Shown in pieces: positions 1 to 6,355 of a DNA stretch of 8,556 nucleotides. Position numbers and translations under genes: made by a program. The notes beneath the pieces were generated by a model. That model saw nothing but the letters and a program-made list of their open reading frames with translations, had not been told where the DNA came from and searched no databases. How positions within the stretch are numbered: position 1 is the stretch's first letter; every line of letters starts with the position of its first letter. Source of the stretch: an uncultured Erythrobacter sp. (GTDB lineage Bacteria; Pseudomonadota; Alphaproteobacteria; Sphingomonadales; Sphingomonadaceae); NCBI GenBank assembly GCA_947258465.1, contig CAMYIQ010000075.1, positions 1-8,556 on the forward strand, given 5' to 3'.

Positions 1-2823
1 CATATCGGCCACGCGCTCAACCATACGCTCAAGGATATGGTGTGCCGTACGCAGAACCTGATGGGCAAGGACGCGCCCTATGTGCCCGGCTGGGATTGCC
101 ACGGCCTGCCGATCGAATGGAAGGTCGAGGAACAGTACCGCAAGAAAAAGCGCAGCAAGAACGAGGTCCAGCCGAAGGAATTCCGCGCCGAATGCCGCGC
201 CTACGCCCAGAAATGGGTCGATGTGCAGCGCGAGCAGTTGAAGCGCCTCGGCATCATGGGAGACTGGGACAATCCCTATCTGACCATGCAGTTCGAAAGC
301 GAGGCGACGATCGTCGCCGAGCTGATGAAATTTGCCGAGGCAGGCAATCTCTATCGCGGCTCGAAGCCGGTGATGTGGAGCCCGGTGGAAGAAACCGCGC
401 TGGCCGAGGCGGAGGTCGAATATGAGGACCTGACCGACAGCCCGCAAATCGACGTGGCGTTCGAGATCGTGGAATCGCCCATTCCGGAACTGGTCGGCGC
501 GTATGCGGTGGTCTGGACGACGACGCCTTGGACGATCCCCGTGAACCAGGCTTTGGCCTATGGGCCGGAGGTTGAGTATGTATTGGTTGGCTTCACGAGG
601 CCCGGTGAAGCTCAACTGTTAGCACTCGTAGCAAAGGACCTCCTCGCCCAGTTTGGGCTCCGGACTGGTCTAATGATGGGAAAGGTTGAGGGTGATGCGC
701 CAGTTCGCATAGAGCATCTCAAATCGATCAAAGGCTCCGACCTCGCCGGCACCGTAGCGCGTCATCCCATCTACGACCTCCTCCTTTCGCGTCAGCCCGG
801 ACTTGATCCGGGCCAAGGCTCTTCTTCTGCGACGGCAGCGGAAGGCAGCACCACCCCGGATCAAATCCGGGGCGACGACGGAAGTGAGGTCGCGGCGTGG
901 GAAAAGGCGCTCGCATTCTACGCCAAGCCGCGCCCTTTCTTGCCGGGCGATTTCGTCACCACCGATAGCGGCACCGGCCTGGTCCACATGTCACCCGACC
1001 ATGGCGAGGACGATTTCCTGCTATGCCGCGAACATGGGATCGAGCCGGTCTTCGCGGTCATGGCCGATGGGCGCTATCGCGACGACTGGCCGTGGCTCGG
1101 CGGTGAGGACGAGCGTCGGCGCAGCGTCATCAACAAGCCCTTCAATGCGCCCGAAGGCCCGATCTGTTCGGATCTGCGCGAAGCGGGTGCGCTGCTATCG
1201 GCGAGCGCCGATTACGAGCATTCCTACCCGCACTCGTGGCGCTCGAAAGCCAAGGTCATCTATCGCTGCACGCCCCAATGGTTCGTGCCGATGGACAAGC
1301 CGTTAGATGTCGTCCCAGCGAAAGCTGGGACCGCTATCGACCAAGGCGCTGATCCGGAAGCGATCCCAGCTTTCGCTGGGATGACGTTGAGGGAACGCGC
1401 CATGTCCGAGATCGAGCGCGTGCGCTTCGTGCCCGAAAAGGGGCGCCGCCGGATCGGCTCGATGGTCGAGGGCCGCCCCGATTGGGTGCTCAGCCGCCAG
1501 CGCGCCTGGGGCGTGCCGATCACGCTGTTCGTGCGGCCCGACGGCTCTTATCTGCAAGACCCGGACGTCAATGCGCGCGTCGTCGCCGCAGTGCGCGAAG
1601 ATGGCGTCGACGCCTGGGAGGAGGCACGCAAGGCCGAATTTCTCGGACCCGAGCACGATCCGGACGAGTTCGAGATGGTCACCGACATCCTCGACGTCTG
1701 GTTCGATTCGGGCTGTACCCACGCCTTCACGCTCGAAAGTGGTCGCTGGCCCGCGCTGCGGTGGCCCGCCGATCTCTATCTCGAAGGCAGCGACCAACAT
1801 CGCGGCTGGTTCCAGTCCTCGCTGCTCGAAAGCTGCGCCACCCGCGGCCGCGCGCCTTACGACCAGGTGCTGACCCACGGTTTCACCATGGCCAGCGACG
1901 GGCGCAAGATGTCCAAGAGCCTCGGCAATACGATCGATCCGCTCAAGGTCATGGAACAGTACGGGGCGGACATCATCCGCCTGTGGGCGCTCAGTGTCGA
2001 CTCGACCGAGGATCACCGCATCGGCGACGAGATTCTCAAGGGCACGGGCGACCAGTATCGCAAGCTCAGGAACACTTTCCGTTATCTGCTCGGCGCGCTC
2101 GACGGATTCGTCGGCGATATGGGCGATGTCGGCGAAGTGCCCGAACTGGAACTCTACATCCTTGCGCTGCTCGCCGATCTCGACGGCAAGCTGCGCCAGG
2201 CGGCGGAAAACTACGACTTCACGGCCTATACGCGGCTGTTGGTCGATTTCTGCAACGAGGACCTGTCGGCCTTCTACTTCGATATCCGCAAGGACGTGCT
2301 CTATTGCGACGGGCCCGACAGCGTAAAGCGCAATGCCTATCGCACCGTGCTCGACCTGCTGTTCCACGCGCTGGTTCGCTACGCCGCGCCGGTGCTGGTG
2401 TTTACCGCCGAGGAAGTGTGGTCGACCCGCTATCCCGATGGGGGCAGCGTCCACCTGCTCGAATGGCCCGCAGTGCCGGGCGTTGGTGCAGACGGTACGA
2501 AGTGGGCTAAACTGCGCGCGCTGCGCGAAGAGGTGATGGAAGCGATCGAGCCGCTGCGGCGCGAAAAGGTGATCCGCTCGGGGCTGGAGGCCGACGTAGT
2601 CGTGCCCTCCGCCGCAGTGCCCGAGGGCTTCAGCGACGCCGATCTGGCCGAATTGTTCATCACCGCGTCAGTCACGCGCAGCGATAGCGATATGGTGACG
2701 GTCACGCGGACAAACGAAAGCAAATGCGGGCGTTGCTGGCGTCTGTTGCCAAGCGTCGAGGAAGACGGCGATCTGTGCGATCGCTGTCAGCCCGTCGTCG
2801 CGCAATGGGATGCCGCCCGATGA
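1..2823 (+). CDS. ileS: Isoleucyl-tRNA synthetase, 5'-truncated by the window edge
   Basis: Cytoplasmic class I enzyme that charges tRNA-Ile with isoleucine and edits misactivated valine. The visible part is 940 residues, open from base 1 in frame 1, and begins exactly at the HIGH motif (residues 1-4). Some 55-60 N-terminal residues are therefore missing, judging by the E. coli enzyme. Other landmarks are GWDCHGLPIE (30-39), the editing-domain threonines in WTTTPWT (172-178), the editing motif GTGLVHMSPDHGEDD (324-338, with H329 and D338 matching E. coli H333 and D342), GSDQHRGW (596-603), KMSKS (636-640; bases 1906-1920), a C-terminal anticodon-binding region, and a four-cysteine zinc site (C909, C912, C926, C929). 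Two in-frame palindromic insertions occupy about residues 265-291 and 436-462, and codon use just before the first is unusual. All key motifs survive, so the gene is probably functional. Its stop overlaps the lspA start. Confidence 0.97.
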   Translation, partial: HIGHALNHTLKDMVCRTQNLMGKDAPYVPGWDCHGLPIEWKVEEQYRKKKRSKNEVQPKEFRAECRAYAQKWVDVQREQLKRLGIMGDWDNPYLTMQFESEATIVAELMKFAEAGNLYRGSKPVMWSPVEETALAEAEVEYEDLTDSPQIDVAFEIVESPIPELVGAYAVVWTTTPWTIPVNQALAYGPEVEYVLVGFTRPGEAQLLALVAKDLLAQFGLRTGLMMGKVEGDAPVRIEHLKSIKGSDLAGTVARHPIYDLLLSRQPGLDPGQGSSSATAAEGSTTPDQIRGDDGSEVAAWEKALAFYAKPRPFLPGDFVTTDSGTGLVHMSPDHGEDDFLLCREHGIEPVFAVMADGRYRDDWPWLGGEDERRRSVINKPFNAPEGPICSDLREAGALLSASADYEHSYPHSWRSKAKVIYRCTPQWFVPMDKPLDVVPAKAGTAIDQGADPEAIPAFAGMTLRERAMSEIERVRFVPEKGRRRIGSMVEGRPDWVLSRQRAWGVPITLFVRPDGSYLQDPDVNARVVAAVREDGVDAWEEARKAEFLGPEHDPDEFEMVTDILDVWFDSGCTHAFTLESGRWPALRWPADLYLEGSDQHRGWFQSSLLESCATRGRAPYDQVLTHGFTMASDGRKMSKSLGNTIDPLKVMEQYGADIIRLWALSVDSTEDHRIGDEILKGTGDQYRKLRNTFRYLLGALDGFVGDMGDVGEVPELELYILALLADLDGKLRQAAENYDFTAYTRLLVDFCNEDLSAFYFDIRKDVLYCDGPDSVKRNAYRTVLDLLFHALVRYAAPVLVFTAEEVWSTRYPDGGSVHLLEWPAVPGVGADGTKWAKLRALREEVMEAIEPLRREKVIRSGLEADVVVPSAAVPEGFSDADLAELFITASVTRSDSDMVTVTRTNESKCGRCWRLLPSVEEDGDLCDRCQPVVAQWDAAR
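795..872. repeat. In-frame palindromic element 1 inside ileS (CCCGGA...TCCGGG family)
   Basis: Two hairpin arms flank a spacer of about 40 bp. The left arm is GCCCGGA/TCCGGGC (795-801 with 807-813, loop CTTGA). The right arm is CCCCGGAT/ATCCGGGG (854-861 with 865-872, loop CAA). The arms are also inverted copies of each other: 796-812 matches the reverse complement of 855-871 at 16 of 17 bases. The element is read in frame as a low-complexity Gly/Ser/Ala-rich stretch (SRQPGLDPGQG, then about 9 residues, then STTPDQIRG) between ARHP and the DGSEVAAW segment of the editing domain. That stretch has no counterpart in the E. coli enzyme as I recall it. The exact ends are uncertain; about 780-880 may be foreign. 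Motifs of this kind recur between genes in sphingomonad genomes, which is recalled and was not searched here. Confidence 0.8.
1308..1386. repeat. In-frame palindromic element 2 inside ileS (VIPAKAGI-type repeat)
   Basis: The left arm GTCCCAGCGAAAGCTGGGAC (1312-1331) is an 8-bp hairpin with a GAAA loop. The right arm ATCCCAGCTTTCGCTGGGAT (1363-1382) is an 8-bp hairpin with a TTTC loop. The two arms are inverted copies: 1308-1332 can pair with 1362-1386 at 24 of 25 positions, counting two G-U pairs. The spacer is 31 bp. In the ileS frame the arms read VVPAKAGT and IPAFAGM, the peptide signature of a repeat that often produces spurious VIPAKAGI ORFs in proteobacterial genomes. It sits between CTPQWFVPMDK and TLRERAM, where E. 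coli IleS continues directly (TPQWFVSMDQKGLRAQS, from memory). A CGTT at 1301-1304 and again at 1385-1388 could be a target duplication or chance. Confidence 0.85.
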
Positions 2824-3371
2824 ACGCCGTGATGAAGAACCGCCTGATCGGCTGCGTGGTCGCACTGGCGATCTTTGCCGCCGACCAGTGGAGCAAGAAT
2901 TACGTCACCAAGGTGCTCGGCATCGACCGGGTCGGCGACGCGATGGAACTGCTGCCGATCTTCGACCTGCGCTTCACCCGCAATTTCGGCGTCTCGCTCG
3001 GCATGTTCGAAGCGACCAGCCCCGAAATGCGCTGGGGCCTGGTGTTGGTTACCGCGCTGATCGCACTGGTGGTGACGGTGTGGATGCTGCGCGAAAAGCT
3101 GCTTGGCGATATCCTCGCGCTGTCGCTGATCCTCGGCGGGGCGCTGGGCAATATCAAGGACCGCTACGAGTTCGGCTATGTGGTCGATTTTGCCGACCTG
3201 CATTTCGGGGATTTTCGCCCCTTCCTCATTTTCAACGTCGCCGATGCGGCTATCACCATCGGCGTAGTCATCGTCCTTGCGCGTGCCTTCTTCATGCGCG
3301 ACAAGGACGAGCAAGAGGTCGATGACCTCATGAACAACAAGGCGGCCGACGCCGCGGAGAGCAAGCAATGA
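2820..3371 (+). CDS. lspA: Lipoprotein signal peptidase (signal peptidase II)
   Basis: Inner-membrane aspartyl protease that removes the signal peptide of diacylglyceryl-modified prolipoproteins just before the +1 cysteine. The protein is 183 residues, normal for the family, with hydrophobic segments at about 8-21, 73-90, 96-111 and 136-157. Conserved blocks are DQWSK (22-26), RNFGVSLGMF (54-63), GALGNIKDR (107-115), VVDF (121-124) and FNVADAAIT (138-146). D123 and D142 correspond to the catalytic pair. The usual GNLIDR block reads GNIKDR here, with a lysine before the aspartate, a variant I regard as lineage-specific. The ATG at 2820 was chosen because it overlaps the ileS stop as ATGA; the reading frame stays open back to 2724, but that would add an unrelated N-terminus inside ileS. 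A later ATG at 2832 is a possible alternative. The gene is in turn coupled by ATGA to the downstream lipoprotein gene. Confidence 0.96.
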   Translation: MNAVMKNRLIGCVVALAIFAADQWSKNYVTKVLGIDRVGDAMELLPIFDLRFTRNFGVSLGMFEATSPEMRWGLVLVTALIALVVTVWMLREKLLGDILALSLILGGALGNIKDRYEFGYVVDFADLHFGDFRPFLIFNVADAAITIGVVIVLARAFFMRDKDEQEVDDLMNNKAADAAESKQ

Positions 3372-3778
3372 CCCAATATGCCCGTATCGCCCTGATCGCC
3401 GGCCTCGGCGCCATGACCGCCGCTTGCGGCGGCGGGGGCCTGCTCAACCGTGACCGGCCCGACGAATTCGCCGTCCAACGCCAGGCCCCGTTGGTTGTCC
3501 CGCCCGAATTCAACCTCGTTCCGCCGCAGCCCGGTGCTCCGCGTCCGGCCGAAGGCAGCGCGGCACAGCAGACACTCGAAGCGCTGTTCGGCGGTCCTCA
3601 GGCACGCAGCGGCGTGGAAACCAGCCTGCTCGAACGCGCCGGAGCGGCGGCACCGGGAATCCGCAGTGCGGTGGGTGACCCGGATACTGCGACTGTCGCC
3701 AAGGGCAGCGTAACCCGCGACATCATCGCCGCGCCCGAAGGCGACGGCGCGAGCGCGAGCGCGGTCATTCCGGGGTAA
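3368..3778 (+). CDS. Small DUF3035-type lipoprotein, possible BamF-like protein
   Basis: Predicted 136-residue lipoprotein. It has a short basic start (R6), a hydrophobic stretch (7-19) and a lipobox-like T17-A18-A19-C20, with C20 as the likely acylated residue. Threonine at -3 is less usual than Leu, Val or Ile. The mature part opens with a glycine run, then RDRPDEFAVQRQAPLVVPPE (28-47) and a Pro-rich stretch, which I recognise as the alphaproteobacterial DUF3035 family (PF11233). I recall that family being linked to BamF of the beta-barrel assembly machine in Caulobacter; the functional link is uncertain. A second family-like block is AVGDPDTATVAKGSVTRDI (101-119). The Ala/Ser/Gly-rich C-terminus looks disordered. 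The start ATG overlaps the lspA stop (ATGA), implying coupled translation, and LspA is the enzyme expected to process this protein. The TAA stop leads into a structured non-coding gap. Confidence 0.85.
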   Translation: MTQYARIALIAGLGAMTAACGGGGLLNRDRPDEFAVQRQAPLVVPPEFNLVPPQPGAPRPAEGSAAQQTLEALFGGPQARSGVETSLLERAGAAAPGIRSAVGDPDTATVAKGSVTRDIIAAPEGDGASASAVIPG

Positions 3779-4028
3779 GGTTCTTTTGTTTTCGAACCCG
3801 CCTCCGCAGGTTCGCCCTCGCTATATGTGCAGCAAGCTGCACCCGCTGCGGTGCGGCCGCGTGGCCTTGCCGGGATTCCCCGGTCCGGTTCTGGTGCGAA
3901 TCCCGATGTTGGCGAGAGTTCCGAGCCGTAGGCGAGGCAAATGCGACCGTCAGGTCGCGTGAGCGAGGATAGCTTAAGGACCCGGACGGGCCCGCCGGTG
4001 CTTGAGGCCAAACAAAAGCCCCTCTTTT
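3779..4028. other. Non-coding gap between convergent genes, rich in inverted repeats
   Basis: I see no convincing gene here. The stretch holds several perfect or near-perfect inverted repeats: CGAACC/GGTTCG (3793-3798, 3809-3814), GTGCAGCAAGCTGCAC (3827-3842), CGGGATTC/GAATCCCG (3871-3878, 3898-3905) and GCGACCGTCAGGTCGC (3943-3958, extended by a G-T and an A-T pair). A weak AAAAG/CTTTT stem (4014-4028) abuts the stop of the minus-strand gene and, read on that strand, is followed by TTTG; it could be a poor terminator. The density of stems suggests a dispersed intergenic repeat or a structured RNA, but neither can be shown without comparison. The 137-codon minus-strand ORF across 3598-4011 overlaps the lipoprotein gene and looks spurious. 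Confidence 0.45.
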
Positions 4029-5348
4029 CTAACCCTCTGCCGTTTGAACGGCATCGCTCTCGCGGCTCACCAGCAGTTTGTCGATACGCCGACCATCCAT
4101 ATCGATCACCTCGAAACGCCAGCCCTGATCGGTGAAATATTCGCCTTCGCCCGGAAGACGCTTCAAGACATGCAGAGCATAGCCGGCAGCCGTGCCGAAT
4201 TCGCGGTCCTCGCCATATTCGATCGCCAACCGGTCAGCGAGCACATCGGCCGAAAGCGAGCCTGAGACGAGAAGGCTGCCATCCTCGCGTTCGACGATGC
4301 CCGGCGCTTCGCCCGGATCCTGATCGCTGACAAAATCGCCGACCAGCGCGGTCAGCAGGTCGACCGGCGTGACGATCCCGTCGAGATGCCCGTATTCGTC
4401 ATGGACCATGGCCATCGCGACTTCCGCTTGCTGGAGAACCCGCAAGGCGTCCACGGCGTCGAGCTGGTCGGGCACGACTTCCGCCTTTATCATCAGCGAT
4501 CGCAGATCGATCGGCTGTTTCGCCACCAGCCGGGTCAGAATCTCGCGCACCTTCACCATGCCCAGAACTTTGTCGGGAGACCCTTCCACGACCGGCAGCA
4601 GCGAATGAGGGCTTTCATCGAGCGCTGCGCGAATCGCCTCCTCATCGGCATCGATGTCGATCCAGTCGACTTCGGTACGCGGCGTCATCAGTTCCCGCAC
4701 GGGCCGCTGCGCAAGGCGAACCACACCCTGGAGCATTTGGTGCTGTTCATGCTCGATCACGCCGGAGCGAGTCGCCTCGGCAAACAGCATGTGCAATTCC
4801 TCGGCGGTCACCGCGCTCTGGCCCGCCGGCCTTACACCAAGCAGGCGGATGAGCAGGCCGGAAGACACATCCAGCAACCACACCACCGGCGCGGCGAATT
4901 GCGCCAACAACTCCATCGGCCGTGCCATGATAATCGCGATGGGCGTTGCGGCGCGCAGCGCGACCTGTTTGGGCACCAGTTCGCCTACGACCAGGCTGAG
5001 ATAGGTCGTCACGGCGATGACCGTGGCAAAGCCGGCTTCTTGAGCCCAGTCAGCCGGAAAGCCGATGGCCGCCAGGCGCTCGCCCACCGGCGCGCCGAGG
5101 CTCGAACCGGAGTATGCGCCGGCGATGATCCCGATCAGCGTGATGCCGATCTGCACGGTAGACAGGAACTTGCCTGGCTCCGCCGCCAGCTCCAGCGCGA
5201 TCTTGGCGCCGCCATTCCCTTGCTGAGCAGCCGACCTGAGGCGAGCGGTGCGCGCGGAAACGATGGCCAATTCGCTCATGGCGAAAACGCCATTCAATAC
5301 GATCAGCCCGGCAATGATCAGCAGGTCGGTCCAAGGAAAAGGTGTCAC
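4029..5348 (-). CDS. CNNM (DUF21) / CBS-pair / CorC-HlyC domain membrane protein
   Basis: A 439-residue member of the hemolysin C/CorC/CNNM family: integral membrane proteins with a cytoplasmic CBS pair, implicated in magnesium or cobalt transport or resistance. The old 'hemolysin' label is not informative. Order of domains: CNNM/DUF21 transmembrane domain at about 1-190, with SELAIVSAR (25-33) and VGELVPK (121-127); CBS pair at about 217-335, with VRELMTPR (217-224) and VHDEYGHLDGIVTPVDLL (315-332); C-terminal CorC_HlyC domain at about 347-428, with GTAAGY (385-390). The length is typical. The start is GTG (bases 5348-5346). An in-frame TGA lies just two codons upstream of it, and the first internal ATG (residue 24) would cut away the first membrane helix. 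No clear Shine-Dalgarno precedes the GTG. It is convergent with the lipoprotein gene and divergent from the OmpA-type gene. The transported ion cannot be told from sequence. Confidence 0.93.
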   Translation of the reverse strand: MTPFPWTDLLIIAGLIVLNGVFAMSELAIVSARTARLRSAAQQGNGGAKIALELAAEPGKFLSTVQIGITLIGIIAGAYSGSSLGAPVGERLAAIGFPADWAQEAGFATVIAVTTYLSLVVGELVPKQVALRAATPIAIIMARPMELLAQFAAPVVWLLDVSSGLLIRLLGVRPAGQSAVTAEELHMLFAEATRSGVIEHEQHQMLQGVVRLAQRPVRELMTPRTEVDWIDIDADEEAIRAALDESPHSLLPVVEGSPDKVLGMVKVREILTRLVAKQPIDLRSLMIKAEVVPDQLDAVDALRVLQQAEVAMAMVHDEYGHLDGIVTPVDLLTALVGDFVSDQDPGEAPGIVEREDGSLLVSGSLSADVLADRLAIEYGEDREFGTAAGYALHVLKRLPGEGEYFTDQGWRFEVIDMDGRRIDKLLVSRESDAVQTAEG

Positions 5349-5524
5349 GGGGCGTCAGCTAGCATAAAACTTGCGTCGTGCCAGCGGTCTGCGCGACTTA
5401 TCTGCAAGGGCGCGGGAACGCAGCAGCCGCTGAGCGGTTTCTGGATGTGTGACGCGGGTGGGCGCGTCCGGTACCGTTCGCCCGGCCTTGGCCCCCCTTG
5501 TTCGGGCCTGGAGCTACACATGAT

Positions 5525-5529
5525 GGGGA
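5525..5529 (+). promoter_or_regulatory. Shine-Dalgarno GGGGA fixing the OmpA-lipoprotein start
   Basis: GGGGA lies 7 bases before the ATG at 5537. It supports that start over the upstream TTG at 5498, which would put 13 non-hydrophobic residues in front of a clear signal peptide. The site sits in the loop of a small inverted repeat, ATGAT (5520-5524) and ATCAT (5532-5536). The rest of the 188-bp divergent gap (5349-5536) has no gene and no promoter I can call with confidence. Confidence 0.65.
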
Positions 5530-5536
5530 ATATCAT

Positions 5537-6232
5537 ATGAAGAAGTCGCGCATTCTTACGGCCAGCCTGGCCGCCGTATCGCTTATGACCGTCTCGGCCT
5601 GCGTCACGGATCCCAACACCGGCGAGAGAAAAGTCTCGCGCACTGTGCTCGGCGGGGCCGGCGGTGCCATTGTCGGCGGCCTGCTTGGCGGGGTGATCGG
5701 CGGCAAGACCGGGCGCATCATCGGCGCGGCCGCGGGCGGCGTTGCCGGCGGCGCGGTCGGTTACAAGATGGACCGGCAGATCAAGGAACTGAAAGAACAG
5801 ACCGCCGGGTCCGGTGTCGACGTTTCGGAAACCGATGGCGGGGAAGCGATCCTCGTCAACCTGCCCGACGGCGTAACCTTCGCCACCGGCAGCTATACCA
5901 TTTCTCCGGGCTTCCGTGATTTGCTGGACCGCGTGGCGAGCAGCCTCACGCAATATCCCAACAGCCTGATCGATGTGTACGGCCACACCGACACGGTCGG
6001 GTCGGCACAGTCGAACCAGCGCCTGTCCGAACAGCGTGCGCAAGCGGTGTCGAACTATCTGATTTCGCGCGGAGTCAGCTCGTCGCGCATTCGCTGGATG
6101 GGTTTCGGCGAGACGCGGCTTAAAGTTCAGACCGCCGATGGCGTGAACGAACCGCTCAACCGGCGGGTCGAAATCAAGATCATTCCGTTCGACGAGCAAG
6201 ATGTGCAGGCGGCGCAGGGACAAGGGTACTAA
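5537..6232 (+). CDS. Glycine-zipper OmpA-family lipoprotein (YiaD-like)
   Basis: A 231-residue predicted lipoprotein likely to anchor the outer membrane to peptidoglycan. MKKSRIL begins a signal peptide ending in a good lipobox, V19-S20-A21-C22. The +2 residue is Val rather than Asp, which by E. coli Lol rules favours the outer membrane. Residues 39-76 form a glycine zipper with repeated GGxxGG spacing, followed by a short polar linker (77-108). Residues about 110-216 form an OmpA C-terminal domain: FATGSYTISP, YGHTDTVGS (148-156), LSEQRAQAVSNYL (163-175), GFGE and NRRVEI (208-213). D152 and R167 match the residues that bind diaminopimelate in Pal and OmpA. The architecture matches YiaD-type proteins and is not a porin. 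It stands alone between a divergent neighbour and its own strong terminator, so it is probably monocistronic. Confidence 0.93.
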   Translation: MKKSRILTASLAAVSLMTVSACVTDPNTGERKVSRTVLGGAGGAIVGGLLGGVIGGKTGRIIGAAAGGVAGGAVGYKMDRQIKELKEQTAGSGVDVSETDGGEAILVNLPDGVTFATGSYTISPGFRDLLDRVASSLTQYPNSLIDVYGHTDTVGSAQSNQRLSEQRAQAVSNYLISRGVSSSRIRWMGFGETRLKVQTADGVNEPLNRRVEIKIIPFDEQDVQAAQGQGY

Positions 6233-6265
6233 GCGCCCGCTCTTCGAGATATTTGCAACCATTCG

Positions 6266-6292
6266 GGGTCGGCCTTCGGGCCGGCCCTTTTT
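6266..6292 (+). terminator. Rho-independent terminator of the OmpA-lipoprotein gene
   Basis: A 9-pair stem, 6266-6274 with 6279-6287, includes one G-T pair and is closed by a C(TTCG)G tetraloop, the very stable UUCG type. It is followed at once by five T's (6288-6292). It lies 33 bases after the stop codon. Read on the minus strand it lacks a T-run, so it should act only on the plus strand. Confidence 0.9.
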
Positions 6293-6355
6293 CGCGTGGG
6301 GTCGGGGCATGCGTCCTGACCTTTCGGGAGGGGGCGCGGGCCGGTGCAGCCGCAA

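Noticed and set aside
1260..1523. 87-codon minus-strand ORF containing VIPAKAGIASGS
   Set aside because: This is the familiar spurious product of the VIPAKAGI-type repeat read on the other strand; the repeat itself is the real feature.
1303..2454. 383-codon open frame antisense to ileS
   Set aside because: It lies wholly inside the conserved IleS frame, has no recognisable family, and such long antisense frames are common at high GC with strong third-position bias.
3885..3975. tRNA-like snatches (GGTTCTGGTGCGAATCCC, GGATAGCTTAAGG)
   Set aside because: They suggest T-loop and D-loop words, but no acceptor stem, anticodon arm or CCA-proximal pairing can be assembled on either strand.
3598..4011. 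137-codon minus-strand ORF covering the gap and the end of the lipoprotein gene
   Set aside because: It overlaps a supported gene and its peptide looks like a translated non-coding repeat; no start signal was seen.
5365..5385. Possible sigma-54 site TGGCACG on the minus strand upstream of the CorC-like gene
   Set aside because: The TGGCACG half is good, but the required GC at the -12 position is GT here, and the TTGC half is absent.
4386..5540. 384-codon plus-strand frame antisense to the CorC-like gene
   Set aside because: The CorC-like protein has clear domains on the minus strand; the antisense product is a His/Arg/Gln-rich shadow.
5345..6355. 336-codon minus-strand frame across the OmpA-lipoprotein gene
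   Set aside because: It overlaps a confident lipoprotein gene with a signal peptide, OmpA motifs and a terminator; the antisense protein has no recognisable feature.
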